DNA of 64,000 nucleotides from Pratylenchus scribneri (GCA_030063045.1 JAQSEB010000041.1:4085501-4149500), one strand, 5' to 3'; numbered from the stretch's first letter, positions 21,590 through 34,240 are shown. The notes: generated by a model not told the origin, from the letters alone. Numbers and translations: made by a program.

Positions 21590-22560
21590 AAAAAGCTAAT
21601 GTCACACGGTTTTGCGGGTAGAATAAGGTTCTGTTTGAGAGTTGGGGGATGGGAGTTGGAAAACTACATCCAGAATGCACGCGTATAGATGAATATGGAT
21701 ATGGTTTTGGTTGAGGTTGAGTTTGGCCAGGTGGTTAGCAGAGGGGGAAAACCGGTTTTTGGACTTAGAATTTGACCCGATTTTTTACATTTTGGTTTAT
21801 AACTTTTTTGCGCGTGGGTATTTTGAAATGTTTTATAGCCCTCACCCCGCACACAAGTGGGGGCTTCAAAATGATATATAGCATATTGGGGTGCGCGGCT
21901 TGGCCTAAGAGGAGTTTGTTAAGTTCTGTGCGCAGGTCATGATTTGGCCATATCCCTCCCCAGAGCTAAGCCTATAGTGGAAGTAGGAATTGGATGATGA
22001 AAATTGGGACTCGGGGGTTTTCGGCCATGGGGAATTCAATTATGGCATTAGTTTTTTGATCCGCGCAACGGGTGGTTTGCAAACCGGTTCAAAATATGTC
22101 AAAAAGTGGAAATTTTATAGAATGAGGTGAAAATTTACATTTGGGGGTTTTCGAATATGGAGAATTCAAAAATGATATCGGTTTTGAGATCTGCGCAGAG
22201 AGTGGTTTGCAAACCAGTTTAAAAAGTTCAAAAATGGAAATATGAGCGGATTGAGGTGAAAATTGGGGATTATAGGTTTTCGACTATGAGGAATTCAAAA
22301 ATGAAATTGGTTTTTTGATCCGCGTAAGTAGCGGTTTTCAAACCGGTTCAATAAATGAAAAATTGTCCTAATAATAATATTTTTATATTTCTGTCAAAAT
22401 CGGTGTGCAAACCGGTTTAAAATTTCATTTCGAACCCACGACCCTAAAAATCCAGGCGAAGTCCTAGGGTAGGTCAAACGCGCCTCGGCGCGTTAACATG
22501 AACAGGCTGTAATCCCTCACGACATCTTACCAAATCCTTTTCCCCATATATTCCTTATAC
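21590..22560. repeat. GC-richer repeat block with ~130-bp tandem units around GGTTTGCAAACC
   Basis: Three units of about 130 bp start at about 22013, 22143 and 22272. Each has GGTTTTCG, a GAATTCAA block, GATC(C/T)GCG and the palindrome GGTTTGCAAACCGGTT. The last palindrome is near 22409. After it, 22430-22500 reads TTTCGAACCCACGACCC followed by a GGCGCGTT end; on the minus strand this contains GGGTTCGAAA, similar to a tRNA B box. A 62-codon frame at 21664-21852 is not supported. Confidence 0.65.
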
Positions 22561-23139
22561 CCACTTCCCTTACGCCCCACTTCCCTTCCGTCCACTAGTT
22601 AAACTTATAAAATAAATTAATTATGTTTTCCTTAAATATTTTCTAGAATTTTAGCTGATAAAATTTATGAAATTTGTGCCATTCAAAAAAATATTAAAAA
22701 ATAAAAAATTTTTAATTATGATTAAACCATTTTTAAAAAATTTTTTTTGAATAGGAATATCGTTTAATTTACAGTTTTTCATTTTACTTATTAAATTTTT
22801 ATTATAATTAAAAAATCACTTACTGATCAACAAGTAAATAAAAAATTACATTAATTCAAGCCTTCATTAAATTTTTTAATATATAGAAACAAGAAACATT
22901 CTTATTTACTGATAAAAATTTTAAAATTATTTAAAATTTTCAACCCATAAAATATTTTAAAGAAAATATTTATAAAAATATTAAAATTATTGTAGTAAAA
23001 TTAATTCATCTGACAAAGTTACTAATCAAAATATAAATAAAAAAATTAATTTAAAAAAAAATAATTATGTTTGTCCATATTTTTGAATATTTCAATTATG
23101 CAATAAAGAAATGAAATTAATTGTAATATGTTTAGCGTC

Positions 23140-23265
23140 CTTCCATCATTTTTGACGAGAAATGATCGATTCGGTCGTGGAGCATTTAGCATTTCAACCT
23201 GTGCATTTTGTATTTGTAGATCTCACAATGAGGCATTCAAAGCCTAAGAATTCTTTCACAACAGG
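23140..23265 (-). pseudogene. Calponin-array exon, type R
   Basis: The minus strand is homologous to 36735-36850: both hold a LGFGML-like start and a conserved DES-x-ISRQ-like end. This copy has several substitutions and no continuous frame. Confidence 0.4.
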
Positions 23266-23660
23266 CTCTTCTCTACTTTTTCGGACTACAATTTTGATTT
23301 TACAGCTTTAAGCAATATTATGATTTATTTTTGATTTCCTGGGAATTTTGCATTAGGCATTCATTCATATGGACAAAATTCAGTGTAGGATTTAAATTTA
23401 AATTTTATTAATCTGGGAAAAAGAATTCTGCTATTGTCGAAATCGAATATGAATTGATGAATTTTGTGTCTTTTTTTTGTCAAATTCATTGCTGTACAAT
23501 TTGGATTGACAATTAGAATTAGATGAGGACATTTCTATTCTCAAATCAAATTTATTTTTATTTAATTTAAAATAAAAAAGTGAACAAATTAAATTTTTGA
23601 AATAAAAATTATCTAATTTATAAATTTTCTAATTATAAAATTTACCTTTAAATAAAAATA

Positions 23661-23674
23661 TTAATCATTTTCAG
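23661..23674 (+). promoter_or_regulatory. Candidate trans-splice acceptor
   Basis: TTAATCATTTTCAG ends 18 nt before the ATG at 23693, with no upstream coding exon. Confidence 0.45.
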
Positions 23675-23692
23675 TGAATTTTACTGCTTAAA

Positions 23693-25193
23693 ATGAATTC
23701 TAAAAAATTCTGCACTGAAAATGACAAATCGAATGAGGAGAAAATTTTTGGATTGATGAAAAAATTTTTCATGATGAATACAGTGAAAAAGCAAAAAGAA
23801 GAAAATCCGAAATTGAAGGAAGAAAAAATGGCAAAAAATGTGAAAGAAAATGTTTGAAAAAGAATTTTATTTATATTTGATTTTTTACAATTTTTCAGAA
23901 CAAAATTCGCAGAGGATTGCCAGCTGAACTGTTGAATGAAATGTTTGACTCTTTTCAGTTGCAAAATGCTTTTGATCTTTTGGCCAAAATGTCAAATGGC
24001 ATTTTGGCAAGAAATGTTCAAAAAAAAGTCAAGAGCATTAAAATGGTACAAAATTTCTTAGCATAAAAATGAATTGAATTTTTGTAGGCAATGAAGGAAA
24101 ACAAATGGAATGAAAATGACTGTGGACAAAAATTAGCAATTTTCATGGACTCCTTTTGTATTCATCGATCCATTATCATGGTAAATATAAATTTTCACTA
24201 TTAAATTTATTCAAAATATAATTGTATTATTGTTCAAAATTTTACTAATAATTTTTAAGCCATTTGAAAAAATCAATATTTTTAGTTCTGGAGAGGGCGA
24301 AAATGAATTGTTTTCGTGCCAATTTTTCAATTCCTGCAATTAATTTGGGCATCAATAAGCCGACAATTGTCTTCTATTTTGAAGTGGAAATACTCATAAA
24401 GATTAGGTATATTTTTTAAATTTGATTTTTTAAATTTATATTCTTAAATAGTATAATAAAAATGATAAATAATATAATAAATAATAATTAACTAAATTTA
24501 ATCATGAATTTTTATTATTTTTCAGGGATTGTAGCAGTGGCATCGGATTTTGTGGTGAACAATTTCCTTTGCAATTTGAATGCCTTGGATATAAAAATAA
24601 TTCAATCGGAATTGATCGCAAAGGGGCAATTTGGGCTGATGGCCATTGGGTTGGATTCAATTGTGCAGCATATAATTATATTGAGGAAGGGGAATTGGTT
24701 GGAATTGGCATTGTTCATTATCCGGATTCAGTGTTGAAATGTTTTGCTACATGCAATGGCCAATTAATTGGTAAAATAATATGGTTGCAAAATTTAATAG
24801 GAAAACCTATACAAAAATGTTAAGTAAAGTTTTTGGAAAAAATAAATATTTCAGAAAATGTATTATTTAGATTTATTTGGGATTATGGAAATAAATAATA
24901 AACACCGTTGGGTGGCTATTTAATTTTTATATAAAAGCTTATTAGTCAAATTTTTAATTTCATTTTATTCTTAAAAATCTTAAATTCTAAATATTTTTTA
25001 ATATCTACAAAATTTTTTCACAATAAACATTTTTATTTATCCAATAAAATACTTAGGTAAGGCCAAATTGCCGGCAAAATTTGCCAAAATTCAACTTTTC
25101 CCGGCTGTAAATTTGTACCGTGACGAATCAATTCGTGCAAATTTTGGTAAGAATGAATGGCTTTTCAAAGAATTTGATTGTGTTCTACAATAA
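23693..25193 (+). CDS. F-box plus SPRY domain protein, six exons
   Basis: The exons are 23693-23851, 23899-24045, 24088-24180, 24294-24406, 24526-24770 and 25057-25193, giving 297 residues with matching phases. After a Lys-rich N-terminus, exon 2 holds an F-box-like helix pair (RRGLPAELLNEMFDSFQLQ). Exons 4-6 form a SPRY/B30.2-type domain: IVFYFEVEIL, SGIGFCGEQF, GIDRKGAIWADG, EEGELVGIGIVHYP, CFATCNGQLIG, and the closing IQLFPAVNLYRDESIRANFG. The last matches the LYPTVGL...V-ANFG strand of RanBPM-like SPRY domains. There is no signal peptide, so it is not a secreted SPRYSEC effector. It probably acts inside the cell as a substrate adaptor of a ubiquitin ligase. The exon-4 acceptor (CTGGAG) is weak; the stronger TTTTTAG 13 nt upstream would shift the frame, so the gene may be slightly damaged there. 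Confidence 0.75.
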
Positions 25194-25469
25194 AAGATGA
25201 ACTTGAAGATTGAGGAGAATTAAAAAAGAACTGAAATCGAAATCATTTAATTGCTTGTTATGAATATGCATAATTCATTAAAAAATTTTCATCCCACTTT
25301 TTAATCTTTCAATTTGACGCAATTTCTTTTTATAAATGACATTTTGCTTAAAAGCCATCATAGTATTTCCAAAATATTCCAGCCTGACAAAAATGGCCAA
25401 ACCCATAATTAAGCATAAAAGAAAATCAATTAAAAAATAATTTAATTTTATTGAAAATTTTTAACGTCA

Positions 25470-25560
25470 ATAATTCAGGGCATTCCCATGCCTGCTGGGC
25501 ATTCCTCTCTGCTAGGGCAATTTATTGATGAGGGGATTGGATGTGGTATAATTTTAGGGA
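25470..25560 (-). pseudogene. Decayed calponin repeat
   Basis: Minus-strand sequence aligns with the better copy at 45395-45490: IIPHPI, a degraded SGTNK block, then MGMP and a stop where R is expected, then IID. Frame and several residues are lost. Confidence 0.55.
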
Positions 25561-26999
25561 ATTTCATATTTTAAATTATATATAAAATAATGTGTGCATC
25601 CCGTTTGTTACGGGGAAAATTATTGAATCTATTTATTATATTAATTATTCATAAAAAAAAATAAATTTTTCATAAAATAATTTATTGAAATATACAAATT
25701 TTTTTATTTACTTATCTTATATAATTATCATAAATAATTATTAAAATATACAGAAATCTTAGATAATTAATATTTAAAAAGAGGAAAAATAAATTAATGA
25801 ATATAAATTTAAAACTTATCGAAAATTATACATAAGAAAGAGAATATAATTGAAGACATTTATTATCAAATTAGTCTGATAATTCGTCTTGCTTTAATTT
25901 TTGGAATGCGGGACTCCCGAAAGGGAACCTGCTTAAGATTTTGAAGGATGAAATCCGTATTGTCGTAAAACTTAAAAAAAATAATTTTCGTTGATTTTCT
26001 TGGCAAATAATCAAATAGGAAAAAATGACAATAAAAATATTAGATTTAAATTTGATATATTCAGAGAGAGGTTTTTTATTAAATTTAAATTATAAAGGAA
26101 ATTTTATTTAATGTTACTAAAACAGATAAATATTTTTGAAACTCATAATTTTAAAAATTGAAAAAAATTTTAAACTCATACATTAATTATAATTAATTTA
26201 ATATAAAACATAAAGAACGGTTCAACAATCAAAGTAAATTGTAAAAATAAAAATAATAAAAAAATTTAAAAAATTGGAGAATTAAAAATAAATTTAAACT
26301 TTAAAAATTACGAAAACAATTTATTATTTATTCATTTTGCATTTTAAAACCTATAATTTTTTGAATATGTACCCAATTTAATGATTTATTAAAAATTTCA
26401 TAAATTTTAGAGTATTTTTAATTAAAATCAAAAATGAATATAAATTTGATGTTAGAAAAAAATTTATCAGCCAATTTTATTAGAAAACACAAGGTCCAAA
26501 TTAGTAGAAATTCAAATGAATTAATTTAAAATAAAGTTTTTTGTAAAGTCGATGAATGAAGAAGGGAAATAGAAAATTTATGATTGGACGCTAGTGGGAT
26601 TCGAAATTTTTCTGCTCTGATGAGTTATATAAAATATTTTAATGAATAATTCCAGTTAAAATGGCAAAATTAAATTTATACACAATTTGCTGAAAAAGCT
26701 GCAAATATTCAAAATTTCTCCAATATAGAAAATCTGCAAAACAGAAATCCTACTTTTTATTTTTATTTTTTCTAATTAGGAAATAAACCGATACCGGGTT
26801 AAAGTATGTGAAATTCAAGTCGGGTTTTCAATTTTTTCAATTTTTTTTGTAAATCATAAATTTTTTACCTTTTTAATAATAAATTTTTAAGATTTCTGCA
26901 AATATTTAAAACCAGTCACGAAATTGTCCACGACAAAACCAAAAATTAAAATAAAAGATAAAAGACAATTTGATTGAATTATTCATTGAATTAAATTTA
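25561..26999. repeat. AT-rich segment; 26,110-26,900 duplicated at 51,820-52,660
   Basis: Long blocks are shared in the same order, for example ATGAATATAAATTTGATGTTAG, GAAAACACAAGGTCCA, GTAAAGTCGATGAATGAAGA and TTTATGATTGGACG. The rest is AT-rich with no gene. Confidence 0.75.
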
Positions 27000-27290
27000 C
27001 GCTTTGCCATGGCGACTCGGCTTTCTGCCAGAAAAAATTTGCTGCTTTCTCAGTGCCTGGATGGAAATATTTCCTCTTGATAGAATTTTCCGGGCTCTCC
27101 GCTGGCCACTGTCGATGGAATTTTTGACTTGGCGGCAGATGCTAGTGCTACCAAATTGTTTTCCTCTCCTTCCGACACAATTGGCTCCTCCAATTTTTTT
27201 TATTTTCCATTTTTGGCTTTTACTCCATTGAATGAAGCGGTGTTTTCATTTTTAATTTGGTAGTGTGATTTAATTGAAAAAATTAAATTT
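27000..27290 (-). pseudogene. Calponin-array exon, type K
   Basis: The minus strand matches 21240-21484 across the whole exon (KQQIF-, ESPENSIKRKYF- and VPEEK-like segments) but with stops and indels. The plus frame at 27004-27231 is the shadow. Confidence 0.6.
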
Positions 27291-28084
27291 AAAGAATTAA
27301 TATTATAATAAATTCATTCAAATTTTATTTTTTATCGATTTTTTTTCTAATTTTTTAAACACCATAAAATAAATTATTTATGTTTTCCTTAAATTTTCTC
27401 TAGAATTTTAGCTGACAAAATGCATTGTTAAGGATTTAATCGAATATATAAAATAAAATAAAAAATATAATTGTTATTTAAGTGAGAAATTTCAATTTAA
27501 AGAAAAAACTAATAAAAAAATTTAATCAAATTTCATTCGAAAATTTAAATTTAAAAGATTTTTAAAATTTTTTTCTAATTTTTTAAACTCATGAAGAAAT
27601 TATTTTTGTTTTCCTAGCATTAATATTATAATAAAACCAATCAAATTTCATTCGTCAATTTCATTTAAAAAACATTTTTTTACATAATTTTTAAAATCAT
27701 AAAACAAATTAATTATGTTTTCCATAAATTTTCTTTGGAAATTTAGTAGGTAAAATGAGAATACGCGAATTTCGACGAAAATATTTAATTGAAAAATTTA
27801 TATTTGAATTCTTGAGTAAATTCTTTTGATGAAAATCTGTCGATTTAACTATATCAATATAAAAATAAAATCCTATTTTTTTATTTTTGATTTTATTATA
27901 ATTTGAAAAGTAAGTGTGTGAAAAAGTTCGCTTAATTCATTTTTTCAAGTTTTTTACAACACATAAATTTTTTTACTACTTTTAATAATATATAATAACA
28001 TTTCTACAAATATTTAAAATAAAAATCCGATTTGAACGCCAAAAAAATGAGACAAATTTCATTGCCTTATTCACCAAATAAAAC

Positions 28085-28250
28085 TTATGCTTTGTTATGG
28101 CAACTCGGCTTTGCGCCCGTATAAATTTGCTGCTTTTCAGTTTTGAGATTGAAATATTTCATTCTTATTAGGGTTTTCCCGGCTCATCACCGGCCACGGC
28201 CATTTTTAATCGACTTTTCGGTTCGGTGCAAATTAAGGAGTTAGACCCAC
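28085..28250 (-). pseudogene. Calponin-array exon, type K (partial)
   Basis: It begins TTATGCTTTGTTATGGCAAC on the plus strand and keeps the AATTTGCTGCTTTTCAG and GGGTTTTCCCGGCTCATCACCGGCCA blocks of the K exon. It is cut off after about 165 bp. Confidence 0.55.
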
Positions 28251-28259
28251 AAATTTTCC

Positions 28260-28700
28260 CAATTTTTAGGCGATTAAAAAATAACCATGTGCATGTGGTA
28301 TTAATAGAGAATTTACGATAATTTAAGATTTTTTAAAGGCGATTAGGCGAAATATTAAAGACAAATTTTCCTCCTCCTTAAAATATATTCCAAAATGTGT
28401 CAACAAAAATATTCAATGGCCAAAATGGCGAAAAACACACATAGAAATTAATAATTGATTGGCTATGTGTATATAAAGGTAAAATTATTGCAAGGCACAC
28501 ACAAATATAATGTTGATGGATTTTTATTCTTATTTAAAAATGGCTCATTTTCTCCTCTTCTTTGATGTCGCCGCCCTCCTCATTTCATTCTTCTTCCATT
28601 TTGGTTTCCTCCATTCACCACATTATGCGCACATATTCCCCACGAACATCATGGGGTTTACCAAATGCCGACATCCCTTGATGCAAATTTTTATGTAAAT
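28260..28700. repeat. Dispersed repeat with TCCATTCACCACATT block, partner of 44700-44960
   Basis: CATTCTTCTTCCATTTT, TCCATTCACCACATT, TGCGCACATATTCCCCACGA and ACATTCC/ACATCCC occur in the same order at 44860-44950. The first half is another copy of the ATGGCGAAAAACACACATA repeat. The open frames over it are not supported. Confidence 0.7.
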
Positions 28701-29845
28701 TTATTTAATTTTTATTTAAAAATTTTTTGACTCTATATTTACAATTAATATTAAATTTAAAAATAAATTAAATTATAAGTACATATATTGCTGTGAAATT
28801 TGATGAAGAATTTTAATTTTATAAAGATATTTTTATAGCTGAAAAAATCAGAAAAAATTCATTAAAATGAACAAAAACGAAAATAAAAAAAAAATTATAA
28901 TTAAATTTTTTAATTGAATAAAAATTAATTTAAAGCATTTATAATAATGTCAATCAAAATTCATTCGACAATTTCCATTTATTTAAAAAGATTTTAAATT
29001 TTTCTCTATTTTTTTAAACTCATAAAATAAATAAATTGCCTTTTCCATAAATTTTCTCAGGAATTTTAAATGACAAAATATTAAATTTGATCCAACAAAT
29101 AATTTAAAAAAAAATAAAATTCTAATGGAATTCAATTCTTTTGATAAAATTTTTAACTCAATCATTCATAAAGATTTTACCCAATAATTTTTATAATGAT
29201 TTATGGCTTGAAGCAATCAATTATTTTTATTTTTGAAAAATGATTAAAAATATAAAAATGGATTTTTAAATTGGTAATTAAAAAATATCCCGGCTCCTGG
29301 TTGTTGGTTGGCACCTGTGGAAAAGAAATATTTATTAAGAATTTAAATCAACTCCCATAAATTTATTTAACTAATCTAGAAATAAATATTTTTTATTTTT
29401 TGATTGAAATAATTTTACGAGATGGATGCCCAATGACTAGGACCTGGATTTTTATTGATATAGAATCTCGAAATATAGCTTTAAAATATTGACATAAAAG
29501 TAGCAAAATATTGACATACCTAATTGGCAAAATATAGGCAAAATATTGATGAAAATTTATTGTAAAATTTTATTTTTTAGTTAGAAATTTCAAAAAAAAT
29601 TTTATTACTTGTAAGCACAAATTATTCCATATTTTGATGTTTTTTATTTCACAAATTATTAAAATTCATTTCAGAAAGCAGACAAATTTTATAAACATCA
29701 AAAATTTACAAAAATTTGTCAAAACCATTTTTTTTGCATAAAAATTCCAAAATCAATTTTTCCATTACTTTTTTTTTTAAAAAACTTGCCAAAATTTTTC
29801 AACAATTTTTCCTAATACCTCAGGCGAAACATTTGAATTTATGGC
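28701..29845. other. AT-rich filler within the array
   Basis: Diverged copies of recurring intron-like blocks (for example AACTCATAAAATAAATTA with TTTTCCTTAAATTTTCT). No exon is recognised. Confidence 0.5.
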
Positions 29846-29849
29846 AATG

Positions 29850-29935
29850 AGGCAATTTTCGCCTAGTTCGTTATTTCCGTCAAAAGTTCCGATTTGATGT
29901 ACGACTTCATCACCATAGCATAGGGAGCTTTTTCT
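29850..29935 (-). pseudogene. Calponin-array exon, type E
   Basis: The minus strand reads MVMKSYIKSELLTEITN, then a stop, then AKIA. It is a clear relative of DVVKKSRFKLDYLTEITDE at about 46.2 kb. Confidence 0.6.
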
Positions 29936-31160
29936 TTAAATTTTGTCTGGTATTTTGGCTAAAAAAATGCATTTAATTGATATCAACGAAAATTTGATTA
30001 AAAAAATAAAAAATTATAATTTTATTGGAAAAATTCAATTTAAAACTTTAATAATAAATCCGAGCAAATTTCATTCGTTAATTCCATTTAAAAAGATTTT
30101 AATTTTTTTTCATTATTTTTTGAACTCATAAAATAAATTACTTATGTATTCTTTAAATTTCAACAAAAATTTTTGCTGGAAAAATACGATTGATACTGCA
30201 AACCAAACGAAAATTTAATAAAAAAAAAACATAAAAATTATTATTAAATTAAATTAATGGGAAAAATTCATTTTAAAGAATTAATAATAAATAAAAAGAA
30301 CTTTCATTAGATTATTTCAATTTAATAAGATTTTTAATTTTTTTTAAATTTTTAAACCCATAAAATAAATTATTTATGTTTTCTTTAAATTTAATTTGGA
30401 ATTTTAGATGACAAAATAAATAAAATAAAAAAAATAGAATTAAAATTGAGTTCCAAATTCTTTTTTAATAAGATTTTTGTCGTTATCATTATTTAGAGAT
30501 TTTGCAAAATAATCATTTAGAGACAAGATGATTAATCAAATTTAATTTTGATAAATGATTAAAATGGTTCTTTTATACAAATTTTAAAACAAATTCCATA
30601 AATTTATAAAGCAATATTTTTCAGAAATTTTCTAATAATTTTTAAAAATGATTAAAGTCATAAATATTTTTTTAAGTTGAATTCATTAAAAGAGTAATTT
30701 ATTTTTTAATTTAATTAAAAAAGGTTCATAAAGATGAAATCATAAAAAAATAATTTTAATCCAATCAAATTTCATTTCCCTTTAAAAAGCATTTTTTTCC
30801 TAATTGTTAAACTCATAAAATAAATTATTTATGATTCTTTAAATTTCCTATGGAATTATATCAAATTAAAAAGAAACAAAAAAGCAAATAAATTGTTAAA
30901 AAATTTTTTAAATTAATTTAAAAATATTTAAATTGTTGGAAAACAGGGAAAAATTTGCAATTTTTTGTTTTGTGGAATAATAAAACAATAAAAAATAATA
31001 TCCATAAAATATTTCGAGTCATTTAAGTTATTAAGAAATTAGAAAAATTCAATGAGCTAAAAATATTTCCGAGCGGAACATTCAAAAGAATTAATCCATT
31101 TAAAAATAAAAGAAATTAAATTATGTCAAAATTATTTAACAAAAATTTTTGATAATAAAG
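29936..31160. other. AT-rich filler within the array
   Basis: Repeated intron-like blocks (ACTCATAAAATAAATTA, TTAATAAAAAAA) at about 30125, 30360 and 30825. No exon is recognised. Confidence 0.45.
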
Positions 31161-31407
31161 TTATTTAACGCCCTGACTGATCAACACTTTTAGCCCCGAA
31201 AATACGAGATATATTGAGATCTCTTTAATTTTTTCATCAGATTAATATCAAATTATACATACAAATTACATAAGAAAAATGAAGAAATAAATGAACAAGA
31301 TTATGAAATGATAATGTTTAGGGAAAGATTTTAGAAGACATTTTGTAAAATGAAAAGAATTTGACTAGAATCATAATTACGCCCGATAGTGAATTCGCCT
31401 GAGCTAG
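31160..31407 (+). mobile_element. Remnant of a Helitron-like 3' end
   Basis: It closes with ATTTTGACTAG-like sequence, ACGCCCGATAGTG and TTCGCCTGAGCTAG, then T. This is the decayed counterpart of the 3' end at 54484. The hairpin stem is damaged (GATAGTGAA in place of GATAGGGCG). No 5' end is recognised. Confidence 0.55.
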
Positions 31408-32664
31408 TTATTATTTATATATTAATGAATTAACAAAAAATAAATTTTTCATCAAATTATATTAAAAATTTTAATGAAACACATATAATTTTTATCTAAT
31501 TATTTTATAAAATTGTCTTAAAAATTTATTCGCTTTAATAATTCAAGACAATCGAAAGGACATTATAAATTATCAAAAAAAATTTAAAAAAAAATAAATT
31601 ATAATTAATTAAGTCAAAAGATTTTTCTGCTGATTTAAATGGAAAAATTCAATTAAAATGTATTTATTTTTATTTTAATTTTTATTTTTTTCTTGGATAT
31701 CGTGATTTAATTTAAATAATTCTAGAAATCTTATTAATAATGTATTATTAAAAGGAGTAAAAAAATTTATGAGTTAAAAAAAAATTGAAAAAATTAATGA
31801 AACAACCATGTTTTACTCATTTCACCCGTAATTGGAATGTTTTCTAATTACTCTGGTAAAGAAGAAATAAAAAGTATAATTTCTATTTTGTAGATTTTCT
31901 ATATTGTGATGATTTTCAGCGATTTGGCCTTGCTTTTTTGTAGATTGTGTATAAATTTTGTTTTCCCATTTTAATTGATTTATTTATATATTTTTTAGAA
32001 AAATATTTTAAAAAAATAAAAAATAACTTGAAATTAGGTTACCACTTTGTCACTCTGGGTAGTAATTACTGATTACTGATTACTAGGGCTGACAAAAATT
32101 GTCATTTTTCTTTGTTTATTTTTAATTTTATTAAAAAATTATTAATTATTTAATTTTATAATAATTTTTTAAAATATTTTATTAATTTAAATGAGTCAGG
32201 TTGGTCTCATTATTTTTAAAAATCATTCATTTTCTTCATCTTAATATTAAATTTTATTAGAAAATTTCTTACGTGGTGTAAGTAGGTCGGGCTTAAAAAA
32301 AAAGCGTTTTGTCCATTTGTGAATCCAAAAAACTAACTAAAATTCGTGGAAAACAAAAATTAACCAAAAATAATTAAATAAAATAATTAAAATAAATTTT
32401 TTTATTTATTTTTATTTTTTTTTTTCTGTAATTTGGAAATTTTAGAATGAAAATGCTTGAAAATATTAATTTTTTTTAATTTATTTAAAACTCATAAATT
32501 TTTTTTACTTCTAATAATATAATTTAACTTTTTTAAAAAATATTAAAAATGATCTCTACCATCATGTCCGATAAAATTAAAATAAAATTAAATAAAAAAC
32601 TAAATGACAAATTTGATTGTATTGTATTATCTATTATTCATTGAATTTACATCGAATTTAATTT
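31408..32664. other. AT-rich stretch including an unoccupied mariner site
   Basis: 31,620-31,850 matches both flanks of the mariner at 39,324-40,590 (GATTTAAATGGAAAAATTCA on the left, ATGAAACAACCATG and TTTCACCCGTAATTGGAAT on the right) without the transposon. No exon is recognised. Confidence 0.6.
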
Positions 32665-32790
32665 AAGTCTTTTCATGGCTCATGGCGACCCGGTTTTGCG
32701 CCCGAATAAATTTGCTACTTCCCTTCCTTTAACAAACCCTGGCTGTTGATGGTATTTCCGGCTCGTCCCCAGCTCTATTATAAACATAGA
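32665..32790 (-). pseudogene. Calponin-array exon, type K (partial)
   Basis: Plus-strand blocks CATGGCGACCCGGTTTTGCG and AATAAATTTGCTACTTCCC align with the K exon. The remainder is deleted. Confidence 0.5.
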
Positions 32791-33389
32791 ATAGGGTGAT
32801 GGCTGATGGCTCTGAAAATTATAATCACATGAACTTCTAATTGAGGATTTACGATATATTGAAATAAATAATTAAAAGAAAATTAAAAAATTTTTCAGTT
32901 TTATTTTGAAGTTGTCATTTTTTATTTTTTTTGTAAAAATTTTTATGGTCTTTTTATATTCTGATAAATTATCAATTGATTATAATTATTTATTAAAATA
33001 AATATTTATCAAATAAATTTTATGTGTTTCATTTTCAATGGAAACTCATATAATTTTTCATTTTTATCATAAAATATCGATATTCAAAATTTAATATGAA
33101 AATTATTAGATGCTTCTCAAGCAAATAATTTTTAAAATTTTTTCCATACAGATCAAACAATTTTATTAGAATTTATTTAATAAAATTAAATATTCATGAA
33201 ATAATAAAAAAAATAAATTTTACATAAAATTAAAAAATTTTAATGAAACACATAAAATTTATTAATTCTTTAGTTTATATAATTATCCGAATAATTATTC
33301 TTTTTAAAAATTGAAAGCTGTGAGAAGAACATTAATAAAAAAAATAAAATTATCAATCAATAATTTAAATTTTTTTTATCAGTTTTTTA

Positions 33390-33475
33390 CCGCTGGGATA
33401 CGTATTTGTTTGTGTCAGCTTGATTATGGATTATGCCTTCAGCAGGTCGCATCAGTTTACAAAATATATTTAATT
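33390..33475 (-). pseudogene. Decayed calponin repeat
   Basis: The minus strand reads MRPAEGIIHNQADTNKYVSQ. The GII..Q..TNKY.SQ order is that of calponin-like (CLIK) repeats. Confidence 0.7.
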
Positions 33476-33924
33476 CCATTAATAAAATAATGAATTTTAT
33501 TTTTACATTAAAATATGTCAATGGGAATTAAAATTTTGATATAAATTCATATGTACACACCCGGTGTTACAATTTTTGTCACATATGCTGAGATTATTCT
33601 GAGATTACCTCAAAATCTATCAGTTAGCCCCGCTTCTGGAACATACATATTCTGAGAATATAATTCAAAATATGAATCAATCTGAAAATATTCTCAGATT
33701 ATATCGCGTTCTTAATCTCAGAATATGGGTGAAAATATGGTGTAAAAATGAATTCTCAGAATATATGAAATTCTGAGATTTTTTTTAGAATATATCATAT
33801 TCTCAGATGATATTTTCACCGTATTTTCACTTTTTTCAACATGTAGTCTCAGATTATGGACAAAAAATATCATCAAAATATGGAATAATCTCAGAATATT
33901 CTGAGAATATGGGGCAAAAAACTG

Positions 33925-34145
33925 ATTCCTTTGTTCTGATTTTCTGTTCTGATTTTTCCCTCTGTTCTGATTTTCTCGAGCACTTTTCTGATTTTTCTCT
34001 TGTTCTGATTTTTCTCGCGCATTGTTCTGATTTTTCCCTTGTTCTGATTTTTTCCTTTGTTCTGATTTTCTGTTCTGATTTTTCCCTTGTTCTGATTTTT
34101 CTCGCGCACTGTTCTGACTTTTTTTCCCTTGTTCTGATTCTGATT
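33925..34145. repeat. TTGTTCTGATTTTTC tandem array
   Basis: TGTTCTGATTTTTC with CTCGCGCA or CCT spacers repeats about 12 times. Lack of stops in several frames makes long false frames on both strands. Confidence 0.9.
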
Positions 34146-34162
34146 TCACTTATTTAATCATC

Positions 34163-34240
34163 GGCCGTAGCTGGGATTCGAACCTGAGTAGTCAAGGCCC
34201 AAAGTCAGCGACATAACATTGAGCTAAAGACTAAAGAGGC
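34163..34240 (-). ncRNA. tRNA-like (A box plus B box) relic
   Basis: On the minus strand TTTAGCTCAATGTTA matches the internal A box and CAGGTTCGAATCCCAG contains a perfect B box GGTTCGAATCC, with the normal tRNA spacing of about 45 nt. The acceptor and T stems do not pair well, so a tRNA-derived SINE or dead tRNA captured in element E is more likely than a working tRNA. Confidence 0.5.

Noticed and set aside
33718..34157. Overlapping frames on both strands (143 and 116 codons)
   Set aside because: They lie in the TTGTTCTGATTTTTC array and mirror each other; no domain and strong repeat bias.
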